This document shows positions 9,469-18,002 of a stretch of 64,000 bases of DNA, in pieces. Source of the DNA: Herminiimonas arsenitoxidans (GTDB lineage Bacteria; Pseudomonadota; Gammaproteobacteria; Burkholderiales; Burkholderiaceae_D). Under the pieces are notes generated by a model that was not told the origin of the DNA, did no database searches, and was given only the letters and a program-made list of their open reading frames with translations. The number at the start of each line of letters is the position of its first letter. Positions within the stretch are counted from its first letter, which is position 1. The DNA lies in the NCBI RefSeq assembly GCF_900130075.1, contig NZ_LT671418.1, positions 3,224,001 through 3,288,000 on the forward strand, in the 5' to 3' direction. The position numbers were made by a program, and so were the translations under genes.

Positions 9469-10158
9469 ATGCGTATTCTGATCGTCGAAGATGATGCCGT
9501 ACTTGCTGCTGCACTGACGCGTGCCTTGAGTCAGGCGGGTTATACCGTTGATTACGTCGATAACGGTGAGGATGCACATAGCGCATTGAGTAACGATGCG
9601 TATGCGCTGGTCTTGCTGGATATCGCCTTGCCCAAGATGGATGGCTTAACCGTTCTGCGTCGTTTGCGTGAACGCAAGTCGCGCGTGCCAGTTCTTATTC
9701 TGACCGCGCGCGATACGCTGGATGATCGCGTTGCCGGCCTCGATCTGGGTGCCGATGATTACATGACCAAGCCTTTCGATCTGCCGGAATTTGAAGCGCG
9801 TGTACGTGCGCTGATACGCCGCGGTCAGTTCGATGCCGGGAAGAGTTTGACGCATGGTGGTTTGCGTTTCGATCTGGAGGCGCATCGCCTGTTTCATAAC
9901 GATCAGCCGGTAGAACTGTCGGTGCGCGAGCTGGCTGTGTTTGAAGTCTTGCTGTCGCGCCAGGGACAGGTCGTCACCAAGGAGCAGATGATAGATAGAC
10001 TGTTCGGCTGGGGTGACGATGGCGGCAGCAATGCGATTGAAGTCTATGTACATCGCATGCGCAAAAAGCTGGAACCCTACAACATCAATATCCGTACCGT
10101 ACGCGGCATGGGTTATCTCCTGGAAAAATCCGGTGAAATCGAACGCCAGGAAATCTGA
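9469..10158 (+). CDS. OmpR/PhoB-family response regulator (second TctD/QseB-like)
   Basis: 229-residue winged-helix response regulator. Receiver: Glu7-Asp8-Asp9, phospho-acceptor Asp51 (LVLLDIALPKMDG), LTARD and MTKPF. The DNA-binding domain ends with TVRGMGYLLE. It is a paralogue of the regulator at 8383-9069 and is coupled to the kinase gene that follows. A group of TGTAA repeats at 11-bp phasing upstream of the terC-like gene is a candidate target for it. Confidence 0.93.
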   Translation: MRILIVEDDAVLAAALTRALSQAGYTVDYVDNGEDAHSALSNDAYALVLLDIALPKMDGLTVLRRLRERKSRVPVLILTARDTLDDRVAGLDLGADDYMTKPFDLPEFEARVRALIRRGQFDAGKSLTHGGLRFDLEAHRLFHNDQPVELSVRELAVFEVLLSRQGQVVTKEQMIDRLFGWGDDGGSNAIEVYVHRMRKKLEPYNINIRTVRGMGYLLEKSGEIERQEI

Positions 10159-11548
10159 TTCCAATCCAACCTTGCGCAGCAGATTGCTGCGTCTGGTACT
10201 AGTCCCACTTTCGCTAATACTGCTGATCGATATCGTCGGCAGTTATTTTGTCGTGCGTCATGTCGCCAACGATGTATACGATGTTGAGCTAAATGAGATC
10301 GCACGCGAAATGCTCTTGCACGTCACGCGCGAGAACGGCCGACTAGGATTTGATTTATCTCCCGATGCCGAGCGCACGCTCTTGCTCGACAAGGAAGATC
10401 AGATCTATTACGCGATACGCACAGTCGATGGAAAACTCATCGCCGGCGATCCTACATTGCCGATACATAAAACCATCAAGAGCGGCAAGGAAACGGCCTA
10501 TTACGATGGCGTGCTGCAAGAAGGCCAAGCTGTGCGTATTGCACTCTTGCGTGGCAAACCTTTGCTGCAACCGCCAGAGGAAGTGGTGATGATTCAGATC
10601 GCCGAGACGCAGATCAAGCGTGATCGTCACGAGCGCGAACTGCTGATGCAATTGATACTGCCGCAGGTCTTGTTGATTTTGATTGCCGGTATTTTGATCT
10701 GGCGTGGTGTGGCGCATGGCTTGGCACCACTGCGCAAATTGCAGCAGGAGGTCGGCATGCGTTCGCATCTGGATCTCAGTCCCATCGCCGCTGATAACGT
10801 ACCAGGTGAAGTCGAGCCTTTGGTTGGCGCGGTGAACGATTTGATGACACGTGTCGATGGTGTACTTGGTTTTCAGGGGCGCTTCATTGCCGATACCGCG
10901 CATCAGTTACGTACGCCAGTCGCCGGTTTGAAGGCGCACATAGAACTCGCCTTGCGTGAAACCGATCCAGCGCAAGTCAAACGAGCTTTGGGCCATCTTT
11001 ATACGAGCGCAGAACGTTTGTCGCGTCTGGTGTCGCAACTGCTCTCGCTGGCGCGTAATGAACCAAATAATGTGGCCGCCAATTTCGCGCCTTTCGATTT
11101 GAATCAACTCGCCTTGCGCACCGCGCAGGAATGGGTGCCGCTGGCTTACAAGAAGCAGATCGATCTGGGTTTCGAAACTGCCGAACAAGCTGTGTTGTTG
11201 AATGGCGAAGCAGCACGCGTGACGGAGATGATCAACAACCTGGTTGATAACGCAATCCGCTATACGCCGCCTGGTGGTCGTGTGACGGTACGTGTGCATA
11301 CGGATGAACATGGTGCGCATTTGGTGGTCAGCGATGACGGTACACGGATTCCTGTCGATGAGCGTCAGCGCATTTTCGAACGCTTCCATCGCTTGCTTGG
11401 TTCGCATGAAGAGGGTAGCGGCCTCGGGCTGGCGATCGTGCATGAGATCGCCACCTTGCATAAGGCGACGATTACTTTGGAAGACGATGTCGATGGCGTG
11501 GGCAATACTTTTACTGTCTCTTTTCCCGTCTCGCACGCGAGCGTTTAA
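10133..11548 (+). CDS. TctE-like sensor histidine kinase (second)
   Basis: Inner-membrane sensor kinase. In-frame ATGs upstream would put about 40 residues of regulator sequence in another frame at the N-terminus, so I prefer GTG at 10133, which overlaps the regulator stop by 26 bp and has GGAAAAATCC in front; this start is uncertain. The 471 residues comprise a TM helix (about 18-42), a periplasmic sensor region, a second TM helix (about 170-190), HisKA with His257 in DTAHQLRTPVAG, and an ATPase domain with NLVDNAIRYTPPGG and GSGLGLAIVHEI. The G1 box reads SDDGTRIP, with Arg where Gly is usual (DNGPGIP), a mild departure. Confidence 0.88.
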   Translation: MKSNARKSDSNPTLRSRLLRLVLVPLSLILLIDIVGSYFVVRHVANDVYDVELNEIAREMLLHVTRENGRLGFDLSPDAERTLLLDKEDQIYYAIRTVDGKLIAGDPTLPIHKTIKSGKETAYYDGVLQEGQAVRIALLRGKPLLQPPEEVVMIQIAETQIKRDRHERELLMQLILPQVLLILIAGILIWRGVAHGLAPLRKLQQEVGMRSHLDLSPIAADNVPGEVEPLVGAVNDLMTRVDGVLGFQGRFIADTAHQLRTPVAGLKAHIELALRETDPAQVKRALGHLYTSAERLSRLVSQLLSLARNEPNNVAANFAPFDLNQLALRTAQEWVPLAYKKQIDLGFETAEQAVLLNGEAARVTEMINNLVDNAIRYTPPGGRVTVRVHTDEHGAHLVVSDDGTRIPVDERQRIFERFHRLLGSHEEGSGLGLAIVHEIATLHKATITLEDDVDGVGNTFTVSFPVSHASV

Positions 11549-11565
11549 CTCACTTTTATAGTCGT

Positions 11566-11620
11566 TGTAAGAATTCTGTAATATTCGCGAAAGCTGAATG
11601 TAATGTTCGCGAAAGTACAG
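11566..11620. promoter_or_regulatory. Phased direct repeats upstream of terC-like gene (candidate response-regulator site)
   Basis: TGTAA occurs at 11566, 11577 and 11599, that is at 11- and 22-bp spacing on one DNA face. The last two copies belong to a 22-bp tandem repeat (11577-11598 and 11599-11620, 17 of 22 identical), each containing the palindrome TTCGCGAA. Direct repeats one helical turn apart are how OmpR/PhoB regulators usually bind. The site lies between the two-component genes and the terC-like gene. Confidence 0.55.
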
Positions 11621-11679
11621 CGTAAGCGCTGATCTTTACTATGGAATGGCTTTCACAATAACCATAGAAGGAGACAGAA

Positions 11680-12372
11680 ATGCTTGCAACGTTAAGCGAT
11701 TCAACCATGTGGGTGGCGCTCTTCCAGATCGTCATCATCAATATTCTTCTGAGCGGCGACAACGCCGTCATCATTGCACTTGCGTGCCGTAATCTCGAAC
11801 CCAAGCAACAAAGAAATGCCTTTCTGATCGGTACCGTTGCCATCGTCATCTTGATGACGATACTGACCGCTTTTGCTGCCTATTTGATGACCATTCCTTA
11901 CGTGGAAGTGGTCGGCGCGATCCTGTTGCTATGGATAGGTATCAAATTGCTGTTGCCTGAGGAAGAAAATGGCGACATCAACTCCAGTGAAAATTTTTGG
12001 GGCGCAGTCAAAACCATCATCATCGCCGACATCGTCATGAGTCTGGACAACGTGCTCGGCATGGCCGGTGCAGCGAATGGTCATATGGGCTTGCTGTTCG
12101 TCGGTATGGTCATCACGATTCCACTGATTCTGTTTGGCAGCGCGATGCTGATGCGCTTGATGGAACGCTTTCCTATCATCGTCACGCTTGGCGCCGGTTT
12201 GCTCGGCTATGTCGCTGGCGAAATGGCTGTGGAAGATCCAGCTCTCAAAGGTTTTATCGCCAATGCTCATTATCTGGAAATAGCACTTCCACTACTGGGC
12301 GTCCTGATTGTGATCGGCTGCGGGAAGTTCCTTGCGTCCAAACATGCAGTCGCAGTGCCTAGCGAAGGTTAA
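11680..12372 (+). CDS. TerC-family integral membrane protein (YjbE group)
   Basis: 230-residue polytopic inner-membrane protein with about seven hydrophobic helices. The two family signatures are visible: LLSGDNAVIIALACR in the first third and IVMSLDNVLGMAGAA in the middle, whose buried acidic residues are thought to bind the transported cation. Members of this group are linked to manganese export or metalation of secreted enzymes and some are preceded by a yybP-ykoY riboswitch; I do not see that riboswitch here. The RBS AAGGAG is 7 bp before ATG. A universal stress protein gene follows after 35 bp, probably in the same transcript. Confidence 0.88.
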   Translation: MLATLSDSTMWVALFQIVIINILLSGDNAVIIALACRNLEPKQQRNAFLIGTVAIVILMTILTAFAAYLMTIPYVEVVGAILLLWIGIKLLLPEEENGDINSSENFWGAVKTIIIADIVMSLDNVLGMAGAANGHMGLLFVGMVITIPLILFGSAMLMRLMERFPIIVTLGAGLLGYVAGEMAVEDPALKGFIANAHYLEIALPLLGVLIVIGCGKFLASKHAVAVPSEG

Positions 12373-12407
12373 GCCTTTCCATTTCGGCAGATAAAAGGAG
12401 ACTGAAA

Positions 12408-12836
12408 ATGACTAACGTACTGGTTCCTATCAATGACAGTGGTGATATCGATTGCGCAGTGAAACATGTGATCGAACGCTATCGCACACAACCTGTGACG
12501 CTGTTCTTGTTGAATGTACAAACGCCGATTTCCAAATTCATTACACGCTTCATCAGCCGCAAGCAGATTGCCGAATTCCATCAAGAAAACGGCATGGAGA
12601 TCTTGAAGCCGATGATGGACAAGCTGGATGCAGCCGGTGTGCCGCATCAGGAGCGCATTGTGGTCGGGCACAAAGCAGAGAGCATCGTGCAGTTTGCGCG
12701 TGAGCATCACTGCGATCAGATTGTGGTGCCCAAGCATAGAAGCGTATTTGAAAATATCGGTATGGGTTCTGTGGGCAGTCAGTTGCGTCAGTTGATAGGT
12801 GCAGAAGGAAGCTGCGATATCAGCGAAGTGTACTAA
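12408..12836 (+). CDS. Universal stress protein (UspA family)
   Basis: 142-residue single-domain USP. It begins with the usual hydrophobic strand and acidic residue (TNVLVPINDSG) and ends with the nucleotide-binding loop region VVPKHRSVFENIGMGSVGSQL, a variant of the G-2x-G-9x-G(S/T) ATP motif. Cytoplasmic, normally a dimer. It has its own RBS (AAAAGGAGAC) 35 bp after the terC-like gene, and two tandem hairpins close the unit. Confidence 0.85.
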   Translation: MTNVLVPINDSGDIDCAVKHVIERYRTQPVTLFLLNVQTPISKFITRFISRKQIAEFHQENGMEILKPMMDKLDAAGVPHQERIVVGHKAESIVQFAREHHCDQIVVPKHRSVFENIGMGSVGSQLRQLIGAEGSCDISEVY

Positions 12837-12886
12837 TCCGATGTGCGTTGCCTTCTAATGGCAGCGCAGGAAACGAGTGTGTATCG

Positions 12887-12940
12887 GACTCAGTCCTCAA
12901 GCTGAGTCTCTTGGGTCTGACCTTGGTCGGACCCTTTTTT
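12887..12940 (+). terminator. Tandem hairpins ending terC-usp unit
   Basis: The first hairpin pairs GACTCAG (12887-12893) with CTGAGTC (12902-12908). The second pairs GGGTCTGACC (12913-12922) with GGTCGGACCC (12925-12934), followed by six Ts. The second is a canonical rho-independent terminator. Confidence 0.88.
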
Positions 12941-13037
12941 ATGTGTGTTGGCAAGTGCCGCACATGACGACTATTCCCTTGCAAGTGCAGAAAAGCGACG
13001 TTTTTTTCTTAGGCATGATGCTCGATTCAGCCATCGA

Positions 13038-13043
13038 TATAAT
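13038..13043 (+). promoter_or_regulatory. Putative -10 element of the patatin-like gene
   Basis: A perfect TATAAT lies 72 bp before the start codon. The hexamer at the usual -35 distance (ATGATG) is poor, so this is a tentative sigma-70 promoter. Confidence 0.4.
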
Positions 13044-13115
13044 GCTGAAGAGAATTTTTCTACCTGATCGCTTTGCGCCATATTCCTGGCGCTGCTCAAC
13101 TAACTTGTAAAAACA

Positions 13116-14519
13116 ATGACATATAAACGTTCAAAGTCGTGGCGCTTGCTTACCTTGCTTGCGCTTGCCGCCTTGATGAGTGGTTGCAGCAGCCTGGTGC
13201 AGTACAACATCAACGCACCTTTAGAGACTTACAAGCCCGATTACGGTTACAGCATTGATTCCGTCAATATTGAGCCGGGTGCCAGCAAGATGTTCGTGGT
13301 GGTGATGTTTTCCGGTGGCGGTGCGCGGTCGGCGGCATTAGGCTATGGCGTGTTGGAAGAATTGGCGCGTAATAAATTTGTACAGGATGGAAAGAAGAAA
13401 CGCTTGTTCGACGAAGTAGATCTAGTCTACGGCGTGTCGGGTGGTTCCATTCTGGCTGCGTATTACGGTTTGCACGGTGAAGGCGTACTGAAGAATTTCA
13501 ATGATCGTTTTCTGAATCTGGATTTTCAGGACAAGATCGTCAGTCGCATCATTTCTTTCTCGAATCAGTGGCGTCTGACTTCGCCGCGTTTCGGTCGCTC
13601 CGATCTGCTGGAAGAACAACTGGATGAAGTTTTGTTCAATAAGGCAACCTTTGACGATTTGGTGAATAAGCGCAAAGGGCCGTTCGTGATCATCAGCGCG
13701 ACCGATATGTCGTCGGGTGGCCGCTTTGATTTCATACAGGAATCCTTCGATTTTCTTTGTTCCGACTTGAGCAAGTTCCCGATTGCACGTGCGGTCGCTG
13801 CATCGAGCGCAGTGCCGCTGGTGTTTTCTCCTGTGACCTTATGGAATTACGCCGGCAGCTGTAATTTTACTGTGCCGGATGCAGTGCAGGCTGCCGCATC
13901 CAATAAGGCGAAAACAAGAAGTGCTGCATCCTCACGCGCACGTACGGAGGAGCTATTCAGCTATCTTGATCGCAGCAAGCGTCCGTATATTCATTTGCTG
14001 GATGGCGGCTTGTCTGACAACCTCAGCATACGCAGCATCCTTGATATGGAAGCGTTGATTGGTAGCGACAAGGTAAGCAAGGACTTCCGTTTGACGGAAA
14101 TGAACAAGCTGGTCGTGATCGTCGTCAATGCACAGAATGATCCTGAGCATACGATTGATCAAAGTCCTGATGTACCTGGCTTTAGAGATGTAATTCGTGC
14201 GATTGGTGACATCCCGATTGCGCGTTATACGCAAGAGTCTGAACGTGCGATGCAAGCGTCTATCGAGCGTTGGCAAGAGATGGCGAAAGCCAAGGCAAAG
14301 GCGAGAAATTCGCCGGAACCATCTGTCTATTACGTCAATATTGCACTGAAGAATATCGTCGATGCAGACGAAAGGGAAACCTTGCTTAATGTACCGACCT
14401 CCTTGTATCTTCCTAAAAAGACCATCAGGGAATTGAGGTCGGCGGCAACGACATTGATGCAGAATTCATCTGAGTTCCGTAGATTGTTGAAAGATATTTC
14501 CGCTGAACGCAGCGATTGA
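13116..14519 (+). CDS. Patatin-like phospholipase, lipoprotein
   Basis: 467 residues. A lipoprotein signal ends in LMSGC (lipid-modified Cys24), so the protein is anchored in the periplasm or outer membrane. The patatin catalytic parts are in order: the glycine-rich oxyanion segment FSGGGARSAALG (65-76), the nucleophile elbow GVSGGS with Ser108, and the catalytic Asp296 in DGGLSDN. The stretch TSSAVPLVFSPV-like (about 229-240) is also typical. A Lys/Ala-rich patch (about 262-275) separates the two halves. Likely acts on phospholipid or lysophospholipid. It is not obviously in an operon with the kinase gene 40 bp downstream, but read-through is possible. Confidence 0.9.
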   Translation: MTYKRSKSWRLLTLLALAALMSGCSSLVQYNINAPLETYKPDYGYSIDSVNIEPGASKMFVVVMFSGGGARSAALGYGVLEELARNKFVQDGKKKRLFDEVDLVYGVSGGSILAAYYGLHGEGVLKNFNDRFLNLDFQDKIVSRIISFSNQWRLTSPRFGRSDLLEEQLDEVLFNKATFDDLVNKRKGPFVIISATDMSSGGRFDFIQESFDFLCSDLSKFPIARAVAASSAVPLVFSPVTLWNYAGSCNFTVPDAVQAAASNKAKTRSAASSRARTEELFSYLDRSKRPYIHLLDGGLSDNLSIRSILDMEALIGSDKVSKDFRLTEMNKLVVIVVNAQNDPEHTIDQSPDVPGFRDVIRAIGDIPIARYTQESERAMQASIERWQEMAKAKAKARNSPEPSVYYVNIALKNIVDADERETLLNVPTSLYLPKKTIRELRSAATTLMQNSSEFRRLLKDISAERSD

Positions 14520-14559
14520 AGTTCATACTTATTCCGATTCGATTAAGAGCAGAGGGCGT

Positions 14560-15624
14560 ATGAGCAAGGATGATGAATTGCAAAAAGCGATTCTGAACAA
14601 TATTCCCGACCAGGCATGGCTGAAGGATAAAGACTCTCGCTATATTCTGGTCAACGATGCGTTTATCGCTGCTTGTCGCTTGCCTGAAAGCGAGATTCTG
14701 AATAAAACACCGTTGGATGTCTGGCCTGCCGATTGGGGGCGTGAGTACATCGATACCGATAAACGTGTGATGGAGCAGGGTGAGCGTCTGCGCTATGAGG
14801 AATGGCGTTATACCGAAGACGGTACGTTGCGCTGGTACGACACGATCAAGACGCCGATTCGTAATGAACAGGGCGAAGTGATAGGTACTACCGGCATCTC
14901 TCGCGATATCACCGACAGAAAGTTGGCCGAGGAAGATTTGCTGGAATCACGTAGTCAATTGCGTGAACTATCGGCCTATCTGCAATCGGTACGCGAAGAG
15001 GAGCGCACACGTATTTCGCGCGAGTTGCATGACGAGTTGGGGCAATCCCTGACTGCGATCCGCATAGGCTTGAGCGTGATCGAAACGCGACGCGAGATGC
15101 AGGATGATGAGTGGTTGCAGAATGTACATGCGCTCAAGAAAATTGCCGATTCGACGGTGGAGTCGGTACAACGCATCGCAGCTGATTTACGTCCGCTGAT
15201 TCTGGATGAACTGGGTTTGCCATCGGCGATTGACTGGCTGCTGGAATCGTTTGCCAAACGTAATCCAATTACTTACGAGTTGAGCTTGCCATCGACGCCC
15301 TTGGCTTTCAGTCGCGATATCAGCACGGCGATTTTTCGCATACTGCAAGAATCGTTGACTAACGTCAGTCGGCATAGTCGCGCCACTTCAGTCGTTGTGG
15401 CGCTCAAGGAAACGAAAGGCGTTGTCACATTGAAGGTGACTGACAATGGACAAGGCTTCGATCACGTTAGTTCGCGCGAAGATAGCCTGGGCTTGATCGG
15501 CATGCGCGAGCGCGCATTCATGCTTGGCGGAAAATTGAAAATTCAGAGTAGGCTAGGTTCAGGTACCAGCATAGAGGTACGTATTCCCAAGGTAGCAGCC
15601 AGCGATTCAGGAGACGGAAAATGA
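14560..15624 (+). CDS. Cytosolic PAS-domain sensor histidine kinase (NarX/DegS-type)
   Basis: 354 residues with no transmembrane segment, so it should sense an internal signal. A PAS domain with a PAC-like tail (about 8-125, IGTTGISRDITDRK) is followed by a short coiled segment and a HisKA_3 dimerisation domain with phospho-acceptor His157 in ISRELHDELGQSLTAIR. The ATPase domain includes RILQESLTNVSRHS, TDNGQGF and SLGLIGMRERA. The stop overlaps the start of the NarL-type regulator gene by 4 bp (ATGA), so the pair is translationally coupled. It sits directly before the Ntn-hydrolase/amidohydrolase genes, which it may control. Confidence 0.93.
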   Translation: MSKDDELQKAILNNIPDQAWLKDKDSRYILVNDAFIAACRLPESEILNKTPLDVWPADWGREYIDTDKRVMEQGERLRYEEWRYTEDGTLRWYDTIKTPIRNEQGEVIGTTGISRDITDRKLAEEDLLESRSQLRELSAYLQSVREEERTRISRELHDELGQSLTAIRIGLSVIETRREMQDDEWLQNVHALKKIADSTVESVQRIAADLRPLILDELGLPSAIDWLLESFAKRNPITYELSLPSTPLAFSRDISTAIFRILQESLTNVSRHSRATSVVVALKETKGVVTLKVTDNGQGFDHVSSREDSLGLIGMRERAFMLGGKLKIQSRLGSGTSIEVRIPKVAASDSGDGK

Positions 15625-16265
15625 TACAAATACTGATCGCCGATGACCACGCCATCATTCGAGATGGCTTGAAGCAAATTATCTCTTTCGTATCGAATAT
15701 GGCGGTAGCGGGCGAAGCGTCTGATGGCGAAGAAGTTTTACAAAAGATCAGAACGCTCAAGATCGATGTGCTGGTGCTGGATATGTCCATGCCGGGCAAG
15801 AGTGGTATCGCCTTGATACAGCAGATCAATGCGGTCAAACCTGATTTGCCGATACTGGTGTTGAGCATGCATCAAGAGAGCCAGTACGCAGTGCAGGCGA
15901 TGCGTGCCGGTGCATCTGGTTACATCACGAAAAACACCGCTTCCAGCCAGTTGATCGAAGGCATACGCAAGGTGGCGGAGGGCGGTACTTTTGTTTCGCC
16001 AGAGATTTCAGCCAAGCTGATCAAGCAATTGCACAAGCCGGAACAGGATTTGCCGCATACCAAGCTGACGGCACGCGAATTTCAGATATTCAACATGCTG
16101 GTCGAAGGCAATTCGGTCAACGATATTGCCAAAATATTGTCACTTAGCAATAAAACCATCAGTACCCACAAAGCGGCTGTTTTACAGAAAATGGAAGCCG
16201 CTACCACGGCCAATCTGGTGTATTACGCCTTAAAACACGGCTTGATCAATGAGGGATACGATTGA
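15621..16265 (+). CDS. NarL/FixJ-family response regulator
   Basis: 214 residues: a receiver with Asp8-Asp9 and phospho-acceptor Asp54 (LVLDMSMPGKSG), Lys in YITKNTA, and a LuxR-type helix-turn-helix at about 148-205 (LTAREFQIFNMLVEGNS... and the recognition helix NKTISTHKAAVLQKM). It is coupled by a 4-bp overlap to its kinase. A near-perfect palindrome 20 bp past its stop lies in front of the next gene and suits a dimeric NarL-type regulator. Confidence 0.93.
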   Translation: MIQILIADDHAIIRDGLKQIISFVSNMAVAGEASDGEEVLQKIRTLKIDVLVLDMSMPGKSGIALIQQINAVKPDLPILVLSMHQESQYAVQAMRAGASGYITKNTASSQLIEGIRKVAEGGTFVSPEISAKLIKQLHKPEQDLPHTKLTAREFQIFNMLVEGNSVNDIAKILSLSNKTISTHKAAVLQKMEAATTANLVYYALKHGLINEGYD

Positions 16266-16284
16266 GCTGTGAGCAGGATGAAAT

Positions 16285-16306
16285 CATCTAGGAAAATCCC
16301 TAGATG
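16285..16306. promoter_or_regulatory. Palindrome, candidate operator of the Ntn-hydrolase locus
   Basis: Arms CATCTAGG (16285-16292) and CCTAGATG (16299-16306) are exact inverse complements around AAAATC. A second, looser pair TCAGGT/ACCTGA lies at about 16311-16336. It is placed between the response-regulator gene and the first GGT-fold gene, without a T-tract. An operator is more likely than a terminator. Confidence 0.45.
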
Positions 16307-16385
16307 CGAATCAGGTAATCCCGATTCCCACCTGAGCAATTGATCCCTATGCTCATCTTCCATGAACCCGATTCCTGGAGAAATG

Positions 16386-17978
16386 ATGAGAACCACCCGC
16401 CCAGTCAGTTATGCCGAAAATGGCATGGTCGCCACCGCCCACTATCTGGCGACCGGGGCAGCACTAGATGTGTTGAAAGAGGGCGGCACCGCAGTCGATG
16501 CTGCAATCTGCGCAGCCGCCACCATGAGTGTCGTGTTGCCGCACATGATAGGCATAGGCGGTGATGCATTCTGGATGATCCACGATGCCAAATCGAATAC
16601 GCTGTCGTCGCTGAACGGTAGCGGCACCTGCGGTCAAAACATTACGCTTGACGATTACAAGGGCATGGATGCGATCCCGCATCGTGGTCCGCGTGCTGCG
16701 ATCACTGTACCCGGCGCAGTGGATAGCTGGGGCCTCGCCCATGCACGTTTCGGTACCATGCCTTTAACCCGTTTGCTGGCACCGGCGATACGCTATGCAC
16801 GTGAAGGCGTGGCGGTCACACAAGATATCAGCCGTTGGATTAGCGATGATGCCGATGTGTTCCGTCAAGATCCTGGTTCGGCTGGAATTTTCCTGAAGAA
16901 CGGCAATGCTTATCAACCGGGTGAACGCCTGCAGCAGCCTGCATTGGGCGATACGCTGGAAGGCATTGCGAAAAACGGCACACGCCATTTTTACGAACAC
17001 ACCGCACACTCCATCGTCAATTATCTGAAGAGCCAAGGCGGCTTGCTGACGTTGGACGATTTCCATCAATACCGCGCCAAGTGGGTGCAACCGATCTCGA
17101 CGACTTATCGCGGTTTTCAAGCGTATCAGGTACCGCCCCCATCGCAAGGTATAGCCGGCTTGATGATTTTGAATTTCCTCAACGGTATCGATTTGTCTGG
17201 TCTGGATGAAAATTCGCCTGAGTATTACAACGCGATGATTCAGGCAATCAAATGGGCATTCAATAAACGCGATCAGTATCTGACTGATCCTGAATTTTCC
17301 GATATTCCGATTGAAGAATTGCTTGACCCTAAGCTGGCGAATGCCGAGCGTGCAGAGTGGCTGGCCGATACCAAACGTACACATGAAAATCGCCCAGGCG
17401 GTAGCGACACCACCTTCATCAGCATCGCCGACAAATACGGTAACGCAGTTGGTCTGGTGCAAAGCTTGTACTTCGACTTTGGCGCCTGCGTGACCGATCC
17501 TGTCTCTGGCGTGCTGATGCAAAACCGTGGCAGCTTCTTCTCGCTGCAACCGGATCACCCGAATGTATTGAAGGCAGGCAAGCAAAGCGCATCGACGCTG
17601 ATGTCCGGCATGTTGTTCAAGGATGGCAAGCCTTACATGGTCTATGGCACGCAAGGCGGCGAAGTACAACCGCAGACGCAGACTTCGGTCGCGACGCGTG
17701 TGGTTGATTTCGGCCTGAATGTGCAAGAAGCCATTGACGCACCACGCGTCTTGTACGGACGTTCGTGGGGCGATACATCGAACAAGTTGTTGTTGGAATC
17801 TGCAGCACCGGAAGCAACGTTTGATGCCTTGCGTGAGCAAGGACATCCGGTGGAAGCGGCGCAGTGGCCGTTCCCGCGTATGGGTACTGCGCAGGCAATT
17901 CGTTTGCCAGGGCCGTGGTCAGAGTTCTTTGAAGGCGGAGCAGATCCGCGTGGCGAAGGAATTGCATTAGGTTTTTAG
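16386..17978 (+). CDS. Gamma-glutamyltransferase-fold Ntn hydrolase, cytosolic (HpxW-like?)
   Basis: 530 residues from the ATG at 16386, which has GGAG 5 bp upstream; ATGs at 16383 and 16362 are alternatives. There is no signal peptide, unlike E. coli GGT. The self-processing and nucleophilic Thr is expected in the Thr-Thr pair at about 342-343 (GGSDTTFIS), which would split the chain into two subunits. Residues that hold the gamma-glutamyl group in E. coli GGT are replaced: Asn411 aligns with Tyr, Gln430 with Arg and Asp433 with Phe (LYFDFG, QNRGSFFS). Oxamate amidohydrolase HpxW is a cytosolic member of this fold, so an amide hydrolase is more likely than glutathione transpeptidation. It is followed after 24 bp by the amidohydrolase gene. 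Confidence 0.85.
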   Translation: MRTTRPVSYAENGMVATAHYLATGAALDVLKEGGTAVDAAICAAATMSVVLPHMIGIGGDAFWMIHDAKSNTLSSLNGSGTCGQNITLDDYKGMDAIPHRGPRAAITVPGAVDSWGLAHARFGTMPLTRLLAPAIRYAREGVAVTQDISRWISDDADVFRQDPGSAGIFLKNGNAYQPGERLQQPALGDTLEGIAKNGTRHFYEHTAHSIVNYLKSQGGLLTLDDFHQYRAKWVQPISTTYRGFQAYQVPPPSQGIAGLMILNFLNGIDLSGLDENSPEYYNAMIQAIKWAFNKRDQYLTDPEFSDIPIEELLDPKLANAERAEWLADTKRTHENRPGGSDTTFISIADKYGNAVGLVQSLYFDFGACVTDPVSGVLMQNRGSFFSLQPDHPNVLKAGKQSASTLMSGMLFKDGKPYMVYGTQGGEVQPQTQTSVATRVVDFGLNVQEAIDAPRVLYGRSWGDTSNKLLLESAAPEATFDALREQGHPVEAAQWPFPRMGTAQAIRLPGPWSEFFEGGADPRGEGIALGF

Positions 17979-18002
17979 TTGTTTCATCCAGAGGAGATGG
18001 TT

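Noticed and set aside
11549..11679. yybP-ykoY manganese riboswitch upstream of the TerC-family gene
   Set aside because: The family is often riboswitch-controlled, but the conserved GGGGAGTA and CTAC-type elements are not present in the 130-bp leader.
16764..17846. 360-codon frame antisense to the first GGT-fold gene
   Set aside because: Composition rich in Arg, His, Gln and Cys, no start signals, and complete overlap with a well-supported gene.
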